Below, piece by piece: positions 22,248 to 29,890 of a DNA stretch of 64,000 bases. The stretch's first letter is position 1. Every line of letters starts with the position of its first letter. Below the pieces are notes generated by a model, which was given only the letters and a program-made list of their open reading frames with translations, was not told the DNA's origin and ran no database searches. Position numbers and translations under genes: made by a program. Where the stretch lies: positions 434,001 to 498,000 of the forward strand of contig LMOK01000002.1 in NCBI GenBank assembly GCA_001423545.1, in the 5' to 3' direction. The stretch comes from Orlajensenia sp001423545. GTDB taxonomy: Bacteria > Actinomycetota > Actinomycetes > Actinomycetales > Microbacteriaceae.

Positions 22248-23068
22248 GCGCGACCATCGAGATGGATGCCCTGCTGAACCCCGACGGTGAGGCGGAGACT
22301 CCGACCAAGGGGCGGAAGGCCTCCAAGACACCGGGTGTGAAGCGTGGTGCCGACGTGACTCCGAACTGGGGCGTACCCAAGGTCGACCTGCTTCCACAGG
22401 AAGTGCGCGACCAGGCAGCGGTCAAGAAGGTGCGTTCGCGCGCCATCGTCGGCATCCTCTGCGCGGCAGCACTCGTCGCCGTGGCGAGTGGCGTCGCGTT
22501 CTACGGTTCCGTCTCGGCGGCGGCTTCACTCGGTGCCGCCCAGGCCCAGACCAGCAGCCTCCTCCTCGAGCAGGCCAAGTACGCCGAGGTCAACCAGGTC
22601 AAACAGGACACGGCAGCCGTGCAGGACGCCCAGCAGATCGGGTCGTGGACCGAGATCGAGTGGCGCAGCTACCTCCAGCAGGTGCAGGGAACTGTGCCGG
22701 CGGGGATGACGATCACGAACATCGTCGTCGACTCGGCTTCCGCAACCGAGCCCTATGCCCAGGCCTCGGTTCCGCTCCAGGGACCTCGAGTCGCCACCCT
22801 CACATTCACGGCGTCCAGCGAAGGCATCCCCATGGTTCCGCTCTGGCTCGACAGCCTCACGAAACTGCCCGGGTTCGTCGACGCGACGCCCACGTCGATC
22901 GAGGCCGCTGACAAGGGCTACACCGTCAACATGACGATGCACGTCGGCGATGCGGCGTTCTCCGGACGATTCGCGGAGAAGGACCCCGCAGCTGAAACGG
23001 ATGCCGCGGCAGATCCGGATGCCGCAGCAGACGACGCAGAGGCTCCGGCCGAAGGGAGCGCCCAGTGA
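22244..23068 (+). CDS. pilN: Type IV pilus alignment protein PilN
   Basis: This 274-residue bitopic membrane protein has a cytoplasmic tail containing KVDLLPQEV, matching the N-L-L-P motif that docks into PilM. A single membrane segment lies at about residues 69-90 (IVGILCAAALVAVASGVAF), followed by a coiled coil and a ferredoxin-like outer domain. The last 30 residues are an acidic Ala/Asp/Glu tail that is not usual for PilN. The tail before the membrane segment is also longer than in the diderm family. Start and stop overlap pilM and pilO, respectively, by four bases each. Confidence 0.87.
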   Translation: MSATIEMDALLNPDGEAETPTKGRKASKTPGVKRGADVTPNWGVPKVDLLPQEVRDQAAVKKVRSRAIVGILCAAALVAVASGVAFYGSVSAAASLGAAQAQTSSLLLEQAKYAEVNQVKQDTAAVQDAQQIGSWTEIEWRSYLQQVQGTVPAGMTITNIVVDSASATEPYAQASVPLQGPRVATLTFTASSEGIPMVPLWLDSLTKLPGFVDATPTSIEAADKGYTVNMTMHVGDAAFSGRFAEKDPAAETDAAADPDAAADDAEAPAEGSAQ

Positions 23069-23847
23069 ACCAGGCACGTCTATGGGTGATCGGGGCAGCC
23101 GTCGTGGCGGTCCTGGTCCTCGCCGGAGGATACTTCCTCGGCGTCGCCCCGCAGCTCACCGCGATCGAAGCGGCCAATGCGCAGACCACGTCCGTCGAGG
23201 CGCAGAACGCCATCCTCGAGGCGTCGGTCGCATCCCTCGAGAAGGAATTCGCCACCATCGACACGGCGAAGGCCGATCTCGCCACCCTGCGCGAATCGGT
23301 GCCGGGTGAAGCGGCGACCTCGGCCCTGCTCAAGGAGCTCAACGCGTACGCCGCAGCGGCGCAGGTCACGATCACCGCATCCAAGTTCGGCGACGGAGCC
23401 CCCTATGCGCCGGTGGCTGCGGCGCCTGCCGCCGACGCCCAGGCGACGGAGAAGGACTCCAAGGACGCCGACACGGCTCCCGCGGAGACTCCGGCCGAGG
23501 TGACCGGGGCAGGGACCGCCCCGACGAGCTCCCTCGTGACAGCCGAGAACTTCGTCTACATCCCGGTGAGCCTCACCGTCGCGGGCGATTACGCGCGGGT
23601 GCTCGACTTCGTCGCCGAAGTGCAGGCAGGCAAGCGTCTGCTCCTCGTGAACGGGGTCCAGGTCGATCCGGCAGCACCGCAGGAGGCCGAGGTCGAGGGC
23701 GAGGAGGCGCCGCCCGTAACCGGCACTCCCGTGACCACGGTGCTCAACGGCTACATCTACGTGCTCCTGAACGCCTCCACGTCCGCGGCCGCCGACGCGC
23801 CAGCCGCACCCGCCGCCGACACGGCAGCAGCTCCCGCCGCGGGCTAG
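23065..23847 (+). CDS. pilO: Type IV pilus alignment protein PilO
   Basis: This 260-residue bitopic membrane protein has an N-terminal membrane segment (LWVIGAAVVAVLVLAGGYFL), a coiled coil at about residues 30-80, and a ferredoxin-like domain (YIPVSLTVAGDYARVLDFV). An Ala/Asp/Thr/Pro-rich stretch of about 45 residues interrupts the outer domain (about 110-155), and the C-terminus is another Ala/Pro tail. PilO pairs with PilN to form the alignment complex. No pilP or secretin gene follows, as expected in a cell without an outer membrane. The GTG start overlaps the pilN stop. Confidence 0.86.
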   Translation: MNQARLWVIGAAVVAVLVLAGGYFLGVAPQLTAIEAANAQTTSVEAQNAILEASVASLEKEFATIDTAKADLATLRESVPGEAATSALLKELNAYAAAAQVTITASKFGDGAPYAPVAAAPAADAQATEKDSKDADTAPAETPAEVTGAGTAPTSSLVTAENFVYIPVSLTVAGDYARVLDFVAEVQAGKRLLLVNGVQVDPAAPQEAEVEGEEAPPVTGTPVTTVLNGYIYVLLNASTSAAADAPAAPAADTAAAPAAG

Positions 23848-23889
23848 CCGGGCAACCGCCCGCACGCCTAACGCCCCACCGGGCGCCCC

Positions 23890-23907
23890 GTTGCTAGTCT
23901 GAGCAAC
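23890..23907 (+). promoter_or_regulatory. -10 element inside an inverted repeat (promoter/operator)
   Basis: TAGTCT (23895-23900) has the form of an actinobacterial -10. It is enclosed by GTTGCT (23890-23895) and AGCAAC (23902-23907), perfect inverted copies. Two GGGCGCCC palindromes lie outside at 23881-23888 and 23912-23919. The arrangement suggests a promoter with an overlapping operator for the following membrane-protein gene. Confidence 0.45.
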
Positions 23908-23944
23908 GAATGGGCGCCCGCTGGGCGCGGGAGGAGTACGACAG

Positions 23945-24943
23945 ATGAGCACGACGGAGCCGAACGGGGCCGCAGAGCCCACGAACGAGCCCACGCCGAC
24001 CACGGGCCCGACGCAGGTCGCGGGTGCTCCCGTCGACGCGTCCACGGGCGCGACCACGGTCATCGATACCCCCGCAGAGCCCGTCGCCGAGCGGGCCGCA
24101 GCGACCGAGCCGGCCGCGCCGGTCGCGGAGCCCGAGCCGCTCATCGAGCCGCCGGCACCGGAGCCTGCAGCCCCGTACGTCGCTCCGGCCGTCGACACGA
24201 CTCCGGATGCCGCTGCCGCCGAGCAGCCCATCGACTACGACTACGCGGCCGAGCCCGAGCCCTACGTCTCACCCTCCACGATCGCGGCTCCGGCCGCAGC
24301 GGCCGGAGCCACGGCCGCACCCGCCCAGCCCGTCGTCGATGAGGCTCCGCAGGCGAGCTACCCCAATGACGCCTACCCGGCCCAGGCCACTCCCATCTAC
24401 GTGCAGGCTCCGACGCCGCCCGTCGACAAGGGCAACCGCGGCTTCGGAATCCTGGTCGGCCTCATCGCGACAGCGGTGTTCGCCATCCTGTACTCGATCG
24501 TCGCGCTCATCACGGCGGGCGTCTTCACCGGCGACGGTGCGGCCGACGCGTTCATGGACTTCGCGAGCCGCCCGGTCTTCTATGTTCCGATCATCGCCTT
24601 CTTCGCTGCGTTCGCCCTGCTCGCCGCCATCATCAACCGGGCCGGGTGGTGGTCGTGGGTCGTCGGCGCCTTCTTCGGTGCCGTGCTCGTCTACTTCTCC
24701 TACATCGCGGCGTCGCTGCTGACCGTCGGCGCCTGGACCCTCACCTACGACGAGTCCGTCGCCTTCCTCGCCAACCGCTGGTTCGACCCGCTCGCGATCG
24801 GCGCAGCGGTCATCGCCCGCGAGGTGCCGATCTGGTTCGGCGCCTGGATCGCCTCGCGTGGACGCAAGGTCACCGAGCGCAACGCCGCAGCACGCGTCGA
24901 GTACGAGCGCGTACTCGCCGAGGGGCCCACGCTCAGCCGCTAG
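23945..24943 (+). CDS. Hypothetical membrane protein with low-complexity N-terminus
   Basis: I do not recognise this 332-residue protein. Residues 1-160 are rich in Ala, Pro, Glu and Thr and look disordered and cytoplasmic. Residues 165-310 contain four membrane segments (GFGILVGLIATAVFAILYSIV, VPIIAFFAAFALLAAII, WWSWVVGAFFGAVLVYFSYI, and a weaker one near the end). A basic amphipathic tail follows. GGAGG lies nine bases before the ATG. It has its own promoter/operator, so it is not clearly part of the pilus operon 98 bases upstream, although its low-complexity composition resembles the PilT extension. Confidence 0.75.
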   Translation: MSTTEPNGAAEPTNEPTPTTGPTQVAGAPVDASTGATTVIDTPAEPVAERAAATEPAAPVAEPEPLIEPPAPEPAAPYVAPAVDTTPDAAAAEQPIDYDYAAEPEPYVSPSTIAAPAAAAGATAAPAQPVVDEAPQASYPNDAYPAQATPIYVQAPTPPVDKGNRGFGILVGLIATAVFAILYSIVALITAGVFTGDGAADAFMDFASRPVFYVPIIAFFAAFALLAAIINRAGWWSWVVGAFFGAVLVYFSYIAASLLTVGAWTLTYDESVAFLANRWFDPLAIGAAVIAREVPIWFGAWIASRGRKVTERNAAARVEYERVLAEGPTLSR

Positions 24944-24991
24944 CCGAGCCCGAGCGGCCCCACGAGAACGAACTTCTCGCGGGTGCAGCTC

Positions 24992-25053
24992 ACCGAGACC
25001 GCAGATTCCGCGGGTGCCGATTCGAAGGCACCCGCGGTTTCTGCGTTCTCGCC
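24992..25053. repeat. Long imperfect inverted repeat
   Basis: Two 27-base arms (24992-25018 and 25027-25053) match at 22 of 27 positions around an eight-base loop. The innermost 11 base pairs (CCGCGGGTGCC with GGCACCCGCGG) are perfect. It lies downstream of the membrane-protein stop codon, so it probably works as a terminator. Confidence 0.6.
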
Positions 25054-25109
25054 CCCATTCCCGTCCCCGGCGCTGCACGATGGCCCACGGATGCCGCCCC
25101 GACCGCGCG

Positions 25110-25115
25110 TAGCCT
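25110..25115 (+). promoter_or_regulatory. Leaderless -10 element (TAGCCT)
   Basis: TAGCCT is followed by six bases and then the ATG at 25122. No ribosome-binding site lies before that ATG. Confidence 0.5.
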
Positions 25116-25121
25116 GACACC

Positions 25122-25637
25122 ATGACCGCATCCGCACCAGACCAGGCACAGGCTCCGCGCCGCATCGTGCTCACGCTCGCGGTGTTCGCGCTCGTGGCGT
25201 TCGTCGCCGCCGTCGTCTGCGCCTTCGGATTCGCCAGCCTCATCACCGACGTGAGTGTCATCGACGAGCCGGACGCCGGTCCTCTCGTCGGCCCGCTCAT
25301 GGTCGCCGCTGCCGCCTTCGTGCTGTTCAGCGCCCTCATCGTCGTCGGCATCCGCGTCGATGCCACCTCGCGCTTCATCTCCCTCTGGGCCATCGCCGCC
25401 ACGGGGGTCGCGACGACCGCCGCCTATCTCCTGGCCGGAGCCGTCGTCTACTCGGCGACGACGGGCGACCTGGTCGACGCCGTGCTGTTCGTCGGGCATC
25501 ACATCCTGCGGCTGTTCACCCTCGTCGTCTTCCTGCTCGCCGTGATCACGGCGGTGCTCTACCTGCTCGTGCTGCTGCGCCAGCTGCACGGGGGTCTGCG
25601 TCCACTGTGGCCGTGGGAGAAGTCGGGCAGGGGCTGA
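25122..25637 (+). CDS. Hypothetical four-helix membrane protein
   Basis: This 171-residue protein has four hydrophobic segments (about residues 17-39, 58-78, 84-105 and 122-150) and short polar ends. I see no catalytic motif and do not recognise a functional family. The N-terminus is short and cytoplasmic, and the C-terminal tail is basic (GGLRPLWPWEKSGRG). It has a leaderless promoter and is followed 69 bases later by another hypothetical gene in the same direction. Confidence 0.75.
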   Translation: MTASAPDQAQAPRRIVLTLAVFALVAFVAAVVCAFGFASLITDVSVIDEPDAGPLVGPLMVAAAAFVLFSALIVVGIRVDATSRFISLWAIAATGVATTAAYLLAGAVVYSATTGDLVDAVLFVGHHILRLFTLVVFLLAVITAVLYLLVLLRQLHGGLRPLWPWEKSGRG

Positions 25638-25693
25638 CAGCGCTCCCCCCAGCGAGTTCCGCCCGATTCGCCCCGGAATCACGCGGCGGACTG

Positions 25694-25699
25694 TACGGT
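25694..25699 (+). promoter_or_regulatory. Leaderless -10 element (TACGGT)
   Basis: TACGGT ends seven bases before GTG at 25707. It supports that start over the in-frame GTG at 25698, which overlaps the element itself. Confidence 0.4.
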
Positions 25700-25706
25700 G
25701 AGAGTC

Positions 25707-26357
25707 GTGGAAGGCTCGATCGAAGCCCGTGTGAGCCACGAAGTCGACAACTGGCTGCGGTGGCTGCCTAAATGGCGCCCCGGCACCCATCGGTCGCGAA
25801 CGAGACTGTGCCGTCGGTGCTTCGGTTCGCCGATCATCGCCGCAGCCGGCCTCTCCACCGATGTCCCGCACGCCGTGCAGCACGCCCTCTCGATGCGCAT
25901 GAAGCTCATCATCGACTCGGCGGTCGACGACTACACCGACCGCAACCTCCCGTTGCTGCGCCGCGAGATCCGGCTCAGCGAGGAGCGCAAGGCGCACCGG
26001 CCGTATCGACCGGGGGAGGGGCTGCCTCCCGAGGTGACCGGCCTCGAACTCGACCCGGAGCCGGAACCCGGCCAGCCGTACCTCTTCACCCTGGGCGAGC
26101 TCGCCAGCGAGACGGCCGCCGAGCTGGCCCCGCCGCCCCCCGAACCCCTGTCGGAGCCCGAGAAGGAGGCGATCCGCGCCGAGGTCAAGCTCGCCGACCA
26201 GTACGCCAAGCAGATCGGGCGCCGGGTGTGCGTCGAACTGGTGCAGCACCGCGACCGCATCGAGAAGGCCGTGGGCGACATCGTCGAGCCGCAGATCGCC
26301 CAGCTCCTCGCCGACCTCGACCGAGAACTCGACTCCCCGCTCTGGCCCGGCTTCTGA
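25707..26357 (+). CDS. Hypothetical cytoplasmic protein upstream of rpsL
   Basis: This 216-residue protein has no signal peptide or membrane segment. An N-terminal basic region holds a Cys-x-x-Cys pair (LCRRCFGSP, near residue 36). The middle is a charged helix (IIDSAVDDYTDRNLPLLRREIRL), then a proline-rich linker, then a C-terminal helical pair (VELVQHRDRIEKAVGDIVEPQIAQLL). I do not recognise its function. GTG at 25707 is chosen because TACGGT lies seven bases upstream; the frame is open to 25698. It ends about 80 bases before the rpsL promoter. Confidence 0.65.
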   Translation: MEGSIEARVSHEVDNWLRWLPKWRPGTHRSRTRLCRRCFGSPIIAAAGLSTDVPHAVQHALSMRMKLIIDSAVDDYTDRNLPLLRREIRLSEERKAHRPYRPGEGLPPEVTGLELDPEPEPGQPYLFTLGELASETAAELAPPPPEPLSEPEKEAIRAEVKLADQYAKQIGRRVCVELVQHRDRIEKAVGDIVEPQIAQLLADLDRELDSPLWPGF

Positions 26358-26681
26358 GGGGAATGCGGATGCCGGCATCCGCGTTGCATTGCACGTGAAC
26401 CCTGCCTGTGCGCGGGCCGTGAGACACGCGCCCGCGTTTGACCGCCTGTGTGGCGGGCGGTAGAGTAGGGCGGGTGTGCGCTCCTGTGCGCGCTTGCTTC
26501 ATGCCCCGGCTCCGGCCGGGATGTGAGCCGGCGACCGAGGGCCACAAGGAAGGGAGCCCTGAACGGGCTGCCCCCACGGCATACCCACCATACAAAAGGC
26601 TTCGCTCGTCTGCGATGCCGGTGGGTCGTGATGTGAAACAAATCATCAAGCTGTCACCGTGCAGCACAACAAGGAGAAATA
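26358..26681 (+). other. Gene-free region: rpsL promoter and leader
   Basis: No coding frame is supported in these 324 bases. The first 80 are spacer. The promoter lies at 26438-26466, and the remaining 215 bases form a long leader. Within it, ACCCACC (26583-26589) can pair with GGTGGGT (26620-26626), with GGCAT/ATGCC pairs just outside and inside. A ribosome site AAGGAG lies at 26671-26676. Confidence 0.6.
26438..26466 (+). promoter_or_regulatory. Strong promoter of the rpsL-rpsG-fusA operon
   Basis: TTGACC (26438-26443) and TAGAGT (26461-26466) are separated by exactly 17 bases, a near-consensus vegetative promoter. Transcription would start near 26473, leaving a leader of about 210 bases before rpsL. 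Confidence 0.75.
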
Positions 26682-27056
26682 GTGCCAACCATTCAGCAGT
26701 TGGTCCGTAAGGGGCGCACGCCGAAGGTCTCGAAGACCAAGGCTCCCGCTCTGAAGGCCAACCCCCAGCAGCGCGGCGTCTGCACGCGCGTCTACACGAC
26801 GACGCCGAAGAAGCCGAACTCGGCTCTCCGCAAGGTCGCCCGTGTGAAGCTCTCCAACGGAACCGAGGTCACGGCCTACATTCCCGGCGAGGGCCACAAC
26901 CTGCAGGAGCACTCGATGGTGCTCGTGCGCGGCGGTCGTGTGAAGGACCTCCCCGGTGTGCGCTACAAGATCGTTCGCGGCGCACTCGACACCCAGGCGG
27001 TCAAGAACCGTAAGCAAGCGCGTAGCCGCTACGGAGCGAAGATGGACAAGAAGTAA
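26682..27056 (+). CDS. rpsL: 30S ribosomal protein S12
   Basis: This 124-residue protein of the decoding centre has TPKKPNSALRK with Lys43 and RVKDLPGVRY with Lys88. These are the two lysines whose change usually gives streptomycin resistance, and both are wild type here. The start is GTG at 26682, preceded by AAGGAG at a five-base distance. The stop overlaps the rpsG start by one base (TAATG). Confidence 0.98.
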   Translation: MPTIQQLVRKGRTPKVSKTKAPALKANPQQRGVCTRVYTTTPKKPNSALRKVARVKLSNGTEVTAYIPGEGHNLQEHSMVLVRGGRVKDLPGVRYKIVRGALDTQAVKNRKQARSRYGAKMDKK

Positions 27057-27526
27057 TGCCTCGTAAAGGACCCGCGCCCAAGCGCCCCGTCGTCGCAGAC
27101 CCCGTCTACGGCGCACCGATCGTCAGCCAGCTCGTCAACAAGATCCTCAAGGATGGCAAGAAGGCCATCGCCGAGCGCATCGTGTACGACGCACTCGAGG
27201 GTGTCTCGGCCAAGAATGGCCAGGACGCCGTCGTCACCCTGAAGAAGGCACTCGACAACGTGCGCCCGACCCTCGAGGTCCGGTCGCGTCGCGTCGGTGG
27301 CTCCACCTACCAGGTTCCGGTCGAGGTCAAGCCTCACCGCGCGAACACCCTGGCGCTGCGCTGGCTCACCAGCTACGCCAAGGCTCGCCGTGAGAAGACC
27401 ATGACCGAGCGCCTCACCAACGAGATCCTCGACGCGTCCAACGGCCTCGGTGCCGCTGTGAAGCGTCGTGAGGACACTCACAAGATGGCCGAGTCGAACA
27501 AGGCATTCGCCCACTACCGCTGGTAG
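27056..27526 (+). CDS. rpsG: 30S ribosomal protein S7
   Basis: At 156 residues this has the family length. S7 starts assembly of the 30S head by binding the 3' domain of 16S rRNA and lies at the exit-tRNA site. The beta-hairpin region (VRSRRVGGSTYQVPVEV) and the C-terminal KMAESNKAFAHYRW are typical. The ATG overlaps the rpsL stop codon. A 15-bp hairpin separates the gene from fusA. Confidence 0.98.
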   Translation: MPRKGPAPKRPVVADPVYGAPIVSQLVNKILKDGKKAIAERIVYDALEGVSAKNGQDAVVTLKKALDNVRPTLEVRSRRVGGSTYQVPVEVKPHRANTLALRWLTSYAKARREKTMTERLTNEILDASNGLGAAVKRREDTHKMAESNKAFAHYRW

Positions 27527-27532
27527 TCGGCA

Positions 27533-27566
27533 GGCGGATGCCGCGACTCGCGTCGCGGCATCCGCC
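27533..27566 (+). terminator. Intercistronic hairpin between rpsG and fusA
   Basis: GGCGGATGCCGCGAC (27533-27547) and GTCGCGGCATCCGCC (27552-27566) form a perfect 15-bp stem with a four-base loop, without a T run. It may be a partial terminator or an mRNA processing and stability site that sets the ratio of S7 to EF-G. Confidence 0.6.
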
Positions 27567-27602
27567 CCATCTTCACCCCAACAACTTTTCGGAGGACACC
27601 CC

Positions 27603-29717
27603 GTGGCACAAGACGTGCTCACCGACCTGAGCAAGGTCCGCAACATCGGCATCATGGCCCACATCGATGCTGGCAAGACGACGACAACTGAGCGCATCCT
27701 GTTCTACACGGGCGTCAACCACAAGATCGGCGAGACCCACGACGGCGCCTCGACGACCGACTGGATGGAGCAGGAGAAGGAGCGCGGCATCACGATCACG
27801 TCTGCCGCCGTGACCTGCTACTGGAACAAGAACCAGATCAACATCATCGACACCCCCGGTCACGTCGACTTCACCGTCGAGGTGGAGCGTTCGCTCCGCG
27901 TGCTCGATGGCGCCGTCGCCGTCTTCGACGGCAAGGAGGGCGTCGAGCCCCAGTCCGAGACCGTCTGGCGTCAGGCCGACAAGTACAACGTCCCGCGCAT
28001 CTGCTTCGTCAACAAGATGGACAAGCTCGGCGCCGACTTCTACTTCACCGTCGAGACCATCGTGAAGCGCCTCGGCGCCAAGCCGCTGGTCCTGCAGCTC
28101 CCGATCGGCTCCGAGTCGAACTTCGAGGGCGTCGTCGACCTCATCGAGATGCGTGCACTCACCTGGCGTGGAGACGCCAAGGGTGACGTCCAGATGGGCG
28201 CCAAGTACGCCATCGAGGAGATCCCCGCCGACCTCGTCGAGAAGGCTGCGGAGTACCGCACCCTCCTCCTCGAGACCGTCGCCGAGACCAGCGACGACCT
28301 CATGGAGAAGTACTTCGGTGGCGACGAGCTGACCGTGGCCGAGATCAAGGCCGCGATCCGCAAGCTCACCGTCAACTCGGAGATCTACCCCGTTCTCTGC
28401 GGTTCCGCGTTCAAGAACCGCGGCGTGCAGCCGATGCTCGACGCCGTCATCGACTTCCTCCCCTCCCCGCTCGACGTCCCCGCCATCGAGGCGCACGACG
28501 CTCGCGACGAGGAGAAGGTCGTCATGCGTCACGCCGACTCCACCGAGCCGTTCACGGCTCTGGCGTTCAAGGTCGCCGTGCACCCGTTCTTCGGTCGCCT
28601 CACCTACGTGCGCGTCTACTCGGGTCGTCTCGATTCCGGTGCCCAGGTCATCAACTCGACCAAGGGCAAGAAGGAGCGCATCGGCAAGATCTTCCAGATG
28701 CACGCCAACAAGGAGATCCCCGTCGACTCGGTGACCGCCGGCAACATCTACGCCGTCATCGGCCTGAAGGACACGACCACGGGCGACACCCTGTGCGACC
28801 CCGACAACCAGGTCGTTCTCGAGTCGATGACCTTCCCGGAGCCCGTCATCGAGGTCGCCATCGAGCCGAAGACCAAGGCCGACCAGGAGAAGCTCGGTAC
28901 CGCGATCCAGAAGCTCGCCGAAGAGGACCCGACCTTCCGCACCGAGCAGAACCAGGAGACCGGTCAGACGGTCATCAAGGGAATGGGCGAGCTCCACCTC
29001 GACATCCTGGTCGACCGCATGAAGCGCGAGTTCAACGTCGAGGCCAACGTGGGCAAGCCCCAGGTGGCCTACCGCGAGACGATCAAGAAGGCCGTCGAGC
29101 GTCACGACTTCACCCACAAGAAGCAGACGGGTGGATCCGGCCAGTTCGCCAAGATCCAGTTCGCGCTGGAGCCCCTCGAGGTCACGGCCGATCAGACCTA
29201 CCTCTTCGAGAACAAGACCACCGGTGGTCGCGTTCCCCGTGAGTACATTCCTTCGGTCGATGCCGGATTCCAGGACGCCATGCAGTACGGCATCCTGGCC
29301 GGATACCCGATGGTCGGCGTCAAGGCAAGTCTTCTTGACGGCGCCGCACACGACGTCGACTCCTCGGAGATGGCGTTCAAGATCGCCGGATCGATGGGCT
29401 TCAAGGAAGCCGCTCGCAAGGCGAACCCGGTTCTGCTCGAGCCGCTGATGGCCGTCGAGGTGCGCACCCCTGAGGAATACATGGGTGACGTCATCGGCGA
29501 CCTGAACTCGCGCCGCGGGCAGATCCAGTCCATGGAGGACGCCAGTGGTGTGAAGGTCATTCGCGCCAACGTCCCCCTGTCGGAGATGTTCGGATACATC
29601 GGCGACCTGCGCTCGAAGACCTCGGGCCGCGCCGTGTACTCGATGACGTTCGACAGCTACTCGGAGGTCCCGAAGGCAGTCGCCGACGAGATCGTCCAGA
29701 AGAACAAGGGCGAGTAA
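27603..29717 (+). CDS. fusA: Elongation factor G
   Basis: This 704-residue translocase GTPase has G1 AHIDAGKTTTT (residues 19-29), G3 DTPGHVDF and G4 NKMDKLGAD intact, followed by domains II to V at full length. The frame is open further upstream, but GTG at 27603 is chosen because GGAGG lies at 27591-27595, seven bases before it, and the protein then begins MAQDVLTDLSKVRNIGIM. It follows rpsG in the usual str operon order. Confidence 0.98.
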   Translation: MAQDVLTDLSKVRNIGIMAHIDAGKTTTTERILFYTGVNHKIGETHDGASTTDWMEQEKERGITITSAAVTCYWNKNQINIIDTPGHVDFTVEVERSLRVLDGAVAVFDGKEGVEPQSETVWRQADKYNVPRICFVNKMDKLGADFYFTVETIVKRLGAKPLVLQLPIGSESNFEGVVDLIEMRALTWRGDAKGDVQMGAKYAIEEIPADLVEKAAEYRTLLLETVAETSDDLMEKYFGGDELTVAEIKAAIRKLTVNSEIYPVLCGSAFKNRGVQPMLDAVIDFLPSPLDVPAIEAHDARDEEKVVMRHADSTEPFTALAFKVAVHPFFGRLTYVRVYSGRLDSGAQVINSTKGKKERIGKIFQMHANKEIPVDSVTAGNIYAVIGLKDTTTGDTLCDPDNQVVLESMTFPEPVIEVAIEPKTKADQEKLGTAIQKLAEEDPTFRTEQNQETGQTVIKGMGELHLDILVDRMKREFNVEANVGKPQVAYRETIKKAVERHDFTHKKQTGGSGQFAKIQFALEPLEVTADQTYLFENKTTGGRVPREYIPSVDAGFQDAMQYGILAGYPMVGVKASLLDGAAHDVDSSEMAFKIAGSMGFKEAARKANPVLLEPLMAVEVRTPEEYMGDVIGDLNSRRGQIQSMEDASGVKVIRANVPLSEMFGYIGDLRSKTSGRAVYSMTFDSYSEVPKAVADEIVQKNKGE

Positions 29718-29763
29718 CACCACCTGCGTTCACCGCGCTGGAGCACTGACAGCAATGTCGGCG

Positions 29764-29786
29764 CCGGGGGAGCCCAGCTCCCCCGG
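29764..29786 (+). terminator. Hairpin between fusA and tuf
   Basis: CCGGGGGAGC (29764-29773) and GCTCCCCCGG (29777-29786) are perfect inverted copies with a three-base loop, followed by only two T. It is probably a partial terminator. A TAACAT at 29808-29813 could be the -10 of a separate tuf promoter, though no good -35 is seen. Confidence 0.6.
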
Positions 29787-29890
29787 TTCACGCCCCGGTT
29801 GATGAAGTAACATGACAACACAAACCCCCGTAGAAACCGAGTGCAATCCAGCGCCCGGCGCTTCTACACGAGTCCTGAGGAGGACCCACA

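Noticed and set aside
26682..27056. Streptomycin-resistance changes in rpsL
   Set aside because: Lys43 and Lys88 are both wild type.
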